Part shown: in pieces, positions 54,387 through 64,000 of the stretch
Layout of the letters: every line of letters starts with the position of its first letter
Numbering within the stretch: the first letter of the stretch is position 1
DNA from: Diatrype stigma
Taxonomy: Eukaryota > Ascomycota > Sordariomycetes > Xylariales > Diatrypaceae
Direction of reading: 5' to 3'
Assembly (NCBI GenBank): GCA_022225965.2
Contig: JAKJXP020000010.1
Span: 558,001 to 622,000, forward strand
Length of the DNA stretch: 64,000 nucleotides
Translations under genes and position numbers: made by a program
Notes under the pieces: generated by a model
What the model saw: only the letters and a program-made list of their open reading frames with translations
Database searches by the model: none
What the model was told of the DNA's origin: nothing

Positions 54387-55221
54387 GAAGAGATTGTGGC
54401 TAAGACAGACAGGTTAAGTAAGCTTTCTTGAAACGGGTGGACATGGGTACGGTGGCTTTAGGAAAGATCAATGAAGGAAGACTAGAAAGATAGTCGAGAA
54501 GGAAAAGAAGAAAAAGAAAAAAGAAGTGTGTAGTTAGTGGCTAGGACGGTAGTAGAGGATGTCTGACGACCAATCCCCGTCGAGGCACGCACGAGGCCAG
54601 GAGAGCGGCTCAAGAGCTAGTCGGCCAGCAAGTAATAAGGCGGTTAGGGAGAAGAAGGAGATGGGAGGGGAAGTTCTCCTTCACCCCACCGCCATGACAA
54701 GGCTGTGGTTAACTAAGAGCTAAAGCTGTCGAGGAGGTCCTGGTCCTTGTCCTTGGCTCTCCGTTAGCATCTGGGTTCCAGGGTTTGTTTCCATTCACAA
54801 GCTTCAAGCTGAGTGCCCGGGCCGGCCAGTGAGAGGGCGTGGTACACCATTAGCCCGTCTTGTTTTTCGCGGGCCCGTCTGTCATGGCTTAAAAAGTTTC
54901 GAAGTCTCGAAAGCTGTGGGGCCAGAGAAGGTCGACGCACAGGCCGGGGCCGACTGTGGTTATGCAGGGTCGATCCCTCGATGCGCGTGGGAAGAAAGAT
55001 CAAGGAGGCGTGTGAGAAATGAATGGACGAATCAACGAATGTGGGGGGTGTGGAAATACTCTAGCGATACTCGGATACTCTACCTGCTACTTACATACTA
55101 TGTAGTACTATAGTACTGCTAGAACTACTGCGAGAGCTACTGCTGCGGTCTGTACGTTGGCCGCAAGTACTTGAGCTAGAGAAGAGGCTACTTTCGAAGG
55201 GGGAGAGCTGCCAGAAGGCCC

Positions 55222-55287
55222 AGAGCCAGCGCCAGAGCCAGCGCCAGAGCCAGCGCCAGAGCCAGCGCCAGAGCTCGCGCCAGAGCG
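55222..55287. repeat. 12-bp minisatellite (AGAGCCAGCGCC)
   Basis: Four exact units, one with two changes, then a half unit. Because 12 is a multiple of three it creates a false Gly-Ala-Gly-Ser repeat frame on the minus strand. Confidence 0.92.
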
Positions 55288-58200
55288 CTCAAGTGTGCTC
55301 GACGGAATGGCGCTTTGTGGGGTCAGGGAAACTACAAGCAGGAGGTTCGAGGGAAAGCTGACGAATAGACTTAGACCTGTGTGTGGGACGGCTAGAGAAG
55401 GTGAAGATATCCCATCCCTAGCAGCTTGTAGCAACCCGCAGCTTGCAGCCCGCAACCCACCCGCAGCCCGCAGCCCGCAGCTCGCAGCCCTCCTAGCTCT
55501 GCTATATGGGATGGGATGGGATAGGATGGGACGGGATGGTATGGCTGGGACGGGGAGAGGCGAGCGCCACAGGGACGATGCGGGTTACGGGTTGTCTAAA
55601 CAATAACATACCTACCGAGCTGTCTTTCTCCTACACCCATCCTCGCAGGGATAGAGACGCCGAGATGCAAAGCATCAGAAACTCGGCAACTCGGCGGTAG
55701 CCGTCCTGGGTAAACGACGGAGAAAGAGGGAATACATGCATAGTGGCAGTGGAAGACCAGGGCCATCTCAGGAACAACAGGTTCCAAGTGGTGTACCTAG
55801 GGCTACCTACATGCCTCATGCTTTGGTAGGTCTAGGTTGTAGGTCTCGGTTGTAGGTCTAGGTTGTAGTCGTCTGTCTTCCAGGACCCGGAATTGTTACT
55901 TGTAATGGGTAATGCGTAAGCTGAAATTGGCCGGTTTGGGCCATTACGGTATATTCCAGGTTCCTATGGCTATATGTACTTGCCTACCGACATATGTACG
56001 GTAGCTGCCCACTAGGGTACCTAGGTATTGTATACTACCCGGCAGCCTAGGTAGTAGTATGTAACTACCAACCTATGTAGTATTTGTTATATTGTAGGGG
56101 AATGTATGTATAATATTTATGCATGGAGTAGAAGAGTAGCAGTGGCGTGTGGCTTAGTCCGCTGGAAGCAGCGAGCCAAGCCCAATCTCGGGTTCGTTCC
56201 CCTCTGCCTCCAGGTATTGCGCAGAGACTGAGAGCTCTCTGCTGCTGCCCCCTTCTGCTCTCTTATGTTGTACATGCAGCGAGTGCACGGGAAATGTTGA
56301 AGGGGCTGGACTATGCATGTATTCATTCATGCATGGAAGCTTTTGTGTGTGTCTGGTCCGCGTGTGTGTATATCCTATGTACGTACTAGTGGCGGTGGTG
56401 TATGACTGTCTCTGCTGTGTTGTATGCAGTTGTAACAGATGATATGCAGCAAGCGTTGCATTGGTGGCTACGGTTCAAGGAACAGATGTCCCTAGTAGGT
56501 GCAGTGCGTACCTACACAGTACCTGAAGTCGTGGTATCTCCGGCGAAAAGCAGCTTGTACTTCGAGTATAGAGATCCACCTGCTGATAGGCCGGTTTGGG
56601 CCCAAGTTGCTGCATTTGACCGTTGACCACGAGTTTGAGACTTTGAGAGGTACATGAGGCCATAAGTACATGTATACGTATACGTACCACTTTGGACCGG
56701 AGCCAGCTCCAGGCCTGGGATCCTTTAACTTGCTCAAGCTTTAGCTGATGTTTCTAGTCATAAAATTCGTTTATGCGAGGGACATAACAGTATACCTAGG
56801 TAGCTTGGATTCCACTTACATTAAAGGATTAGGCGAGTACCTATAGTCCTTTATGGAAAGGCAGTCTTGATGGCTTGCTTACATACCTACATAGTATGCT
56901 AGGTAGTATATGTATTATATGCAACTGATGTACTTTCATCATTCCTGCTGTTTTGCTAAGAAATGAAAGGTGAGAACTCGAGTTTAAGAGAAGCTATGCA
57001 ATCAACTTACTCATCCTACTTGCACGTTCCAAGTAGAGCACAGAGACATGAATGGAATACGAGTATCAGAGCAGTAAAAGTTGTGAAACATAGATCTGAT
57101 AAGTGGTGAAAAATGATAGAATAAGTGATAGGATCTGGAATACATTAATATTAGGATTCAACAACTATGTATTAGAGCGAACCAGTTGTTGTATCCAAGC
57201 GGCCAAGGCAAGGGTTTGCTTGCTCCCTCCTGTCTGTTTGCCGGCCGATCGAACTAAAAAAAGAAGGCTTAACCAACTCGGGACCGAATCGGCATGTTTA
57301 CCTACCCGGGCTGTAATGGCGACGTTTCGGATTAACGACCGAGTCCTAAAACTGAACGCAGCGCGGAAGTATCAGGCCTATAAGGCTCAAGTGGGCTAGT
57401 CGATCCTTTATGTTTGGCGGTTTGGGAACTCTGGCATCTGGGATGCGCTCAGGGACTGACGTTAGCAGCAGCATCTTAATTAAAGACGACTGGGATTCCT
57501 AATAAGGCTATCGAATAAGAGGACCGCAGCGGTAATATCCCGGCTTTCATATGGATTTGAGGTCGTTTTTATTTGGCGACCGGTGTAACTACATAGAGCT
57601 AAGGACGACGAGATTTCCTCATCGAGGCCAGCGGTAACTTACTTAGTCTGGTAAGCGCAGGAACCCCAGCGGCTTCCATCCATATTGTCTTGTGACAGGC
57701 TGACAGGGTATCGGATCTTAAATTGGGGTTGCTATTTGCGGATCGGGACAGGGAAGGGAGAGACATCATCGGAGACAGGATCTTCATGGGAGCATAGGCG
57801 ACGTAATGTCGATTGGCCTGAAGGAGGGGTTTATCGGTGATGAGGAGGGGTTGAAGAGGGGCACGCAGGACTTCTCATCATATTATTTAATGTTATCACT
57901 TGGGTTATCACTTGGGTTTAGCAGCAGCTACAGCTTGACGGCTTACGTGCAATACATGATGATGGTGATGCATGCAACTCCGCATTGGAGAGGTTGGTTG
58001 GTTTGGTTTTTCGTCGGGCGTTTTCTCTCTCGCTTTTGTGCAACGCCAAGCTGAGGTTTCTACGCAGAATATTTGATTGATATACTACAGTATTGATATA
58101 CAGTACAATAGGTACAACAACGCAACGCGCGACTGACAAATAGCAAATAATACAATGCAACAATGTCTACGAGCAACCGACAGTCTGGTTACGCCCGTCC

Positions 58201-59172
58201 CGGTTTCGTTGCCTTCAGTCTTTCGGGTACTGCATATGCCAATTGGTATTCGGTTTGTGTTAGCTCTGTTGCCCTAATCAATGAGCCTACAGTAGCCGAG
58301 TGGGCAAGGTAGACAGATGCTCAGGCAAGCAAGGCAAGCAACCAGCATAAACCCTCATGTAGGTAGATGTATGATGGTCATCAATAATGATGTCTCTCCA
58401 ACTTTCCGATTTGCTAGCAAGACATTGAAGCTATACATTAGTCATGTCACCGGCTCTTGATCTCAACTGCATAACTACCGTAGCATTCTGAGAACACTGG
58501 CCCCTCCAAGGGTGAACTGGGATCTGCCTAGTACCTGCGAGGTCTAGAAGTATTGCAAGGTATGGATCAGCCAGGGTCATAATGAGTGCATTCGAACCTT
58601 GCTCATCGTAAAACACCAAAAGTCTTGGCGGCGACTATCAGTGGCTGAGTCTGCTGTACTTGACATACCCAATCGAGAACTTCGCAAAGTCTAACTAACG
58701 TCCACTGGCTGACTGGCGGATCAGACGAAAGCTCTTCCCCAGGTTCAGACCCCCATGTTCTGTCGACGAACAAATCTGCGAGATTGACGTTTGTTTCAAA
58801 GAAATGACGGCTCATCTGACATGCTGTCGGGGGAGGAGGGGGGGTTGTCTGGGTTTATATTGCCCATAATACATGACGAAACCTTGTATCGGCAGCCATA
58901 GGGCAGAGGGCTCAAAGTCTTTCTTCAGATGGGGTCTTGGCCAGTCACGAGTCATGTTTCCATATACTAAGAGATATACATAGTAGGTCTCATTTGGTCA
59001 TTCGGGTAACCCCCCAGGAGTTCCCGAGTCGCCTTGGTGGGAGCTCGGAGTGTGGGGGGATATTCCATATTCTCTATGTGAATGATACGCTTGCTATATT
59101 GATAACTATAGGAACTGAAACAAGTCTTAGAGAGTTTCCCAGCCACATGCTACATAGGCAACGGTTCCCATA

Positions 59173-59201
59173 ACACACGCACACGCACACGCACACGCAC
59201 A
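59173..59201. repeat. (CACACG)n hexamer repeat
   Basis: About four tandem CACACG/ACGCAC hexamers. Confidence 0.85.
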
Positions 59202-60750
59202 TGCGCAGACATTTAGGTTGAGGCTCACCACCCGGGTACACCCCCCTCCCCCTTTCTCCCCTTCTGGTTATGTAGGTCCGGCAGATGATCAATATTTGCC
59301 AACCTTCCTATTCCAAAGACATGCTCGTGGCTGTAAATAGATGATAAGCAAAGATATCAGCATCGACTGAATCTCGGCGTATTCCACCTGGCCCGGCTTG
59401 CTTGCTCGACTACCGGCTCACAACAATGCCTTTACCTACATAGCTTGCGAGGTCATCAACACGACCACACAAGACGGGCTGGGCTAGGCCAGATCTCTCA
59501 TGTGCTACGCCGATACGAGTGTGTGCATGCTTGTGACTAGGAATGCTGCATGTACTCCTGCACCTAGTCGGACACGAGTGGGATTTGGCTTAACCGCATT
59601 GTAAACATTCGTGTCACGCGTTCCCGCTCGTATGGGTCAGTAACAACGATATCGGCTTCAACGCGCCAACATACCTTGCCGTGCCGTTGTGTCGTTTCTT
59701 GCTCGTGATCATATAAGTCAAGTCGGGCTTATCCCCAAGATTGATGCATCGCCCCCCTATTTCCTGAGTGAGGTGTCAATTGCAATACACTAACTCTCCA
59801 AGTCTGATTACAGGGGGGACACTACCTATGCCTTAGGTACCTGATATACAGCCCCCGATGGAAGTTATGCGGAAGCTCTCGTTTCTGGCTGACACTTCCA
59901 ATCATTGCAATCTTGAAACGGCTCTCATCATCTGATGTCCATTTGCTATCTTGGTATGTGAGATCAGCCACGACTGCATCTTGGCGCATCGGCGTCAAGC
60001 AACGGTCGTCCTCAACTTCACATTACAGGACTTCCAACCAGCCAGCCAGTGAACCGTGATATATTGGGGGAAGCCACATGCACAAAATGAGCGATTATAT
60101 TGTGGAGCCTATAGTTATTGGATTTGACCGCAAAAAAGCTGTAATATCAAACCCACCCGGGTTACTGAGTTACCCATCTGCCCATGTAACTAACTACCGT
60201 GGTGAACTTGAGAGACAGAGACAGTGGCAGTAACTACTACCACAGGCCGACAGGTAGTTCAGGTTATTTGCTGCAATTGACGAATTGTAGATGCTGGAAG
60301 GGCTGCGGACTTCCCGCTCGGGACTAATAGGAAGCACTAAGGTGACATCGGCATGCGGGTATGACATAGTGGCATAGAGACATACTACCTACCTACTACC
60401 TATATGTATAGTAGCGGCATAGTAGGTATCCCCTCTGGTACCTGCCAGAGAGGATGGATTCTTGCACTATGGGTCTATGGATATGTGTATGTAACTACAT
60501 ACATGAGTAGCACGTAGGTACATACCTACATGTAGGTAGTAGGTATGTATGTAGTTACCTAATGGATACATACATTCCTACTACTAGGTCCCGACTATGT
60601 GTGTAGGCGAGGTAGGTAGCTTCCAAGTTGCGCTTGTGTTACCCAGCCTGCCAGCTTGCCCAGCTCGCCCAGGGTATTGTGCAATATATTGTGCAATATC
60701 AGATTCCAGAGGTGTGGCTCTGTGGCTTGGGCAGCTCCTATTCGTCAGGA

Positions 60751-60806
60751 CCTGCCTCGACCTGCCTCGACCTGCTTTGACCTGCTTTGACCTGCTTTGA
60801 CCTGCC
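60751..60806. repeat. 10-bp tandem repeat (CCTGCYTYGA)
   Basis: Two CCTGCCTCGA units, three CCTGCTTTGA units and a partial sixth, in register with no gap. Confidence 0.93.
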
Positions 60807-61351
60807 TTATATTAGCTTGTTCGAAGACCTGTCGAAGACCTGAGCTGGGCCTCCATACGTAATATCCAGACTATCCATACAGCTGCCATAAAATCCATAA
60901 TAAGCCCAAGTAGGCCTTAGCGTCCCCATCAAATTGGAGTTGCCTTATCGAGAACATCTGAAACAGCGCCATCGGCATCCCTTGGTATTTCTTTCTCCTG
61001 CAACTTTGCAAGTCCTGCTGCTGCAGCGTGCGGCGTGCATAAGGCATGAGACCAATTAACCGTCGAGTTTGCTGGGGCCAATGTTTACACTTCCCCAAGC
61101 AGACGATCATGCTGCGGTTCCGCAATCTTTCACGAGCAGCGACGTGAAGTTCGCGAAATGTCAACAAACCAAGGACCAATCCCCTTCGAGGACCTGCTGG
61201 TGTCGTCATTGGAGACCCTACAGCGCTGCGGAGAGCTGCGGAGAGGAGACTCTGCATACCTGCTACGTACCTGCTTAACTTATACGCACTGCTGCTATAT
61301 GGGGAGCGCAGCATTGGTCCCCGTCCATCGTCCTGCAGTAGACCGAGCGCC

Positions 61352-61381
61352 CCAATGCCAATGCCAATGCCAATGCCAATG
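61352..61381. repeat. (CCAATG)n hexamer repeat
   Basis: Five tandem CCAATG hexamers, one base different from the CCAGTG array at 11459-11486. Confidence 0.92.
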
Positions 61382-64000
61382 CTAGAGCCTAGAGCAATGG
61401 CGTTTGATCGCGAGTCATACAGCACCTCTTGTGGGACTCTTCAAGGGTGTCTGCAAGAACAGCAGGGGCATCAGGAATAGTACAGAGGCCGCATCTTCAT
61501 GGGCGATGAGCTCTATCAGGTAGATGATGGTTCTACAGAGGATACAAGAGGACTACAGAACCCAACCGGCTCTGCCATCGTACAAGCTGCCATACCGGTA
61601 CTGGGCAGCATGCACGTTCGCCGAATCGGCGAATATAGACTGCGTTCGACTACTTCTGGACTAATAGTACCACAGGTGGAAGTCCACGAAGAGAAGGTCG
61701 ACAGTCGACCTGCAGTCTCCTGAAAATCTATAGATCGTATGTGGATCAAGGATGCTCCTTGGAAGAAGGAATTGTCCATTCAGCATCCAGGAATGCTTTC
61801 CAAAGGTGCAGAACAGCCGACTCGTTCGAGGGCCATCCCGTCGAGGTAGCATTGCGGAGTTATGTAAGCCTAGTGCCAGCACCACTGGCAAGTTGCCCAC
61901 TCACGTACGAGGCAACGAATACCGCTTCGGTCCTTACTGGGGGCCGCTCTGCAACGCTACTCGGTTTGCTCGGCATCGTATCCGCCGTGGCAATAGGCGG
62001 TAAATAGCGAATGGTGTGCTCAATATCTCGGGGAGCATCTCGGGTACAGTATGAATGGGCCCAGGGACCCTCCCACCACCATTCGGTAAGTCTACGTCTC
62101 TTCAAAGATAGCTCCTCCATGCTTTGGGCCTCGTCTCGTCCACTTGGTGACTTCTGATGCACTAGGCTTTGCCATCTGCGGCCTCTTCATACAACTAAGG
62201 TATCGTGATAACCCATATCTTGCGAGATCCCGACATTATGCCTCTGGTCTTAGGAGATTGACGCAAAGATCTTCTCGTAGACAGATAACGTGCTTCCTTA
62301 GGACCTGAGTCTCGAACACTAAACCATGCCGCCAATGAGTAGGCGCGTTTCCTTTAAAACGGTCATGTTCAAGACTGAGACATGGTGACCTTGTCATATA
62401 TCAGGCGCCACGCAATGTCAGCTATCAAACATATACAAAGCGTTGGCATGGATCCCAAGTCGCCTAGAGATAGATGTTGGTCCCCCTAAACGCGAAATGC
62501 ATATCAACGGCCAGAGCCGTCTCAGTGACTCAGCGTCGCTGATCTGGCCACAGCTGCAGGCTGTGTATTGGCACCTTACGATGAATCCACTAATTCTAGT
62601 CATCTTAGCTGTTCATTCGAGCTTGAGGGCACATCCTACCTGTACTTGGATGGCGAGTGATAGTGCCCAAGCTACTAAGTGTTCACGGCATTCTGAGCTG
62701 ATTGAACGGTGGGATACAACGGACTTCCGGAGAAGCAGTGTAAAGGATATGCCAGCCCGCCGAACACTGCATATGTAACTCGGCCAGCGATACATCATCA
62801 GGGTCAAGCGGTCGACGGCATGGCAGGCAGGGATCAAGGAATGCTAGAGTCAAGCTGCCGTCCAATCCTGGGAAAAGACAGCAAAACCTCAAAGCTCCCA
62901 GAAGAACTGTTTCAGATGTTGCCCTTGATGGCCTGATCTAGGAGGATGGTGGGATATGGTCCACGTCATTAGCAAGAAAGAAATGCCAAAGCCACCTGTC
63001 CAGCCTTAAATTGGCGGGGATGGTGATGGTTCAGATGATCGTCGCATGGCTGCAGCCACACACGCTATGTTGGCGTGATTTCCTAAGAGATGGTTGGATA
63101 TATCGAATCTGGAACCCACACCACAGGCTAACTAGGACCTGCTTTCCAATGCCATTCTTCATCTGTAGCGTTGGGTTTCTGGAAGTCTTTGTTTGGCCGT
63201 CTCTCTGGAAAAGTTCACGAGCCATACGCACGAATCTTCCCAGATTGCCTTTCGCTCTACACCACCTGCCCGGTCTGTCTTAGGTTCAGAGGCATACATG
63301 ACTTTGAGATAGGGAACCTTAATGCGGCTCCTACGATACGCCAAACACGCATCCACAGCTAGATTAGCATCTTCAATTTTGATTGTTAACTACCTACTTT
63401 TAGTGTCCGTATCTCAAAGGTTCAAGATCGGACGGCAGGTCAACCTTATTTCTCGAGGAAAGATAGCCGAAGAGCCTAACTACATGTTCATACCAGTTAG
63501 CTCCCTACCAACCAGTTACCACCCCGTAGCACCACCGCCGCCCCTGATGCCGCCGCCATCACCGTGACGCGTATCTCTCATGTAGCTCGGCATGATGGCG
63601 TACTAGGCGGTCCTGGCATACTCCAGAAGGTTACATGAACTAATTCCATATATGAAAGCGGACAGGCTGATGGAAGAACGTGCAACCACTAGTCTAGGTG
63701 TCGATCGCTCAAATCTTGTTTTCATCAGCTGTTGGGCAACATCACCTACCTCTTGCCAGGCTTACAACACTCAGCCAGGGGTCTCGCTGAATTAAGAGCC
63801 TATCCAGTTCATTCGTCGAAAATTTGAGCCTTTACCCAGAATGAATAGGTGGAACTTCAAGGCGCACAGCTACGACTTCCGTTGCGAACGCCAAAATACC
63901 ATTCTCTTTATGCCTACTAGGCACGTAATGCCACTTGCCGCGACAAGGGATTCCTCTCAAGTGCCGCTTGTCGGAGCAAGATAAAGCCTTACTTGCTCTT

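Larger units (their letters stand above)
53746..64000. other. 10-kb right-end region with no recognisable gene
   Basis: Both strands were read for domains and spliced frames. Only short frames without family motifs appear; the longest (60871-61425, minus) owes its Ile-Gly stretch to a hexamer repeat. The region holds at least six tandem-repeat arrays, two ACCTAGGT palindromes (56019, 56794) and dense TACCTA/TAGGTA steps at 60380-60590. Fragments near 57100-57800 and 61500-63300 have uneven composition and could be decayed genes or elements, but none can be named. Confidence 0.5.

Noticed and set aside
55108..55455. Frame encoding a Gly-Ala-Gly-Ser repeat protein
   Set aside because: It is explained by a 12-bp minisatellite whose unit is a multiple of three.
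57103..57399. Possible transposase relic in a 98-codon frame
   Set aside because: No catalytic motif, terminal inverted repeat or target-site duplication could be found.
60871..61425. 184-codon minus-strand frame near the right end
   Set aside because: Its Ile-Gly stretch comes from the CCAATG hexamer repeat; the rest has no domain, splice support or plausible promoter context.
61499..62162. Possible small gene on either strand with a strong GTGAGT donor near 61905
   Set aside because: No combination of exons gave a recognisable protein; stops interrupt every longer join I tried.

Overview
This 64-kb window reads as nuclear DNA of a filamentous ascomycete (Pezizomycotina, most likely Sordariomycetes). 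Introns are short (44-80 nt, one of 324 nt), with GT..AG ends and CTAAC/CTGAC-type branch points. Coding exons are GC-rich and lie between long, AT-richer spacers full of TACCTA/TAGGTA steps. The gene set includes fungal cell-wall genes, a giant fungal hybrid histidine kinase and fungal sugar carriers. Eleven protein-coding genes can be supported. I found no rRNA, tRNA, CRISPR array or intact transposon.

Layout: PMT2-type protein O-mannosyltransferase (462-3071, -); MFS sugar transporter with a long N-terminal tail (5076-7597, -); an almost 6-kb spacer; Chs7-family chitin synthase export chaperone-like protein (13448-14712, +); TFIIH subunit SSL1/p44 (16294-17989, +); 4-hydroxyphenylpyruvate dioxygenase (19442-20806, -), divergent from a TTC36-like TPR protein (21772-22560, +); ribosomal protein eL27 (23696-24544, +); triose-phosphate/nucleotide-sugar transporter (26644-28044, -); UDP-galactopyranose mutase (33875-35758, +); a roughly 2,500-residue pseudokinase-STAND-GAF-hybrid histidine kinase (38368-46073, +); a Pro/Gln-rich coiled-coil nuclear-type protein (51984-53745, -); and about 10 kb at the right end with no recognisable gene but several minisatellites.

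How the genes may work together: several serve the cell surface (PMT2, the Chs7-like protein, UDP-galactopyranose mutase with the neighbouring transporter, and the sensor kinase). Two adjacencies stand out. HPPD sits head-to-head with a homologue of TTC36, which in mammals stabilises HPPD protein. UDP-galactopyranose mutase is the next gene to a TPT-family carrier, an order like the glfA-glfB pair of Aspergillus fumigatus.

Exon-intron models were made by eye. For each I checked that the reading frame closes across every junction and that conserved motifs are rebuilt. First exons of the MFS transporter, the histidine kinase and the coiled-coil gene are the least certain parts. Family assignments rest on recognised motifs; no database search was run.
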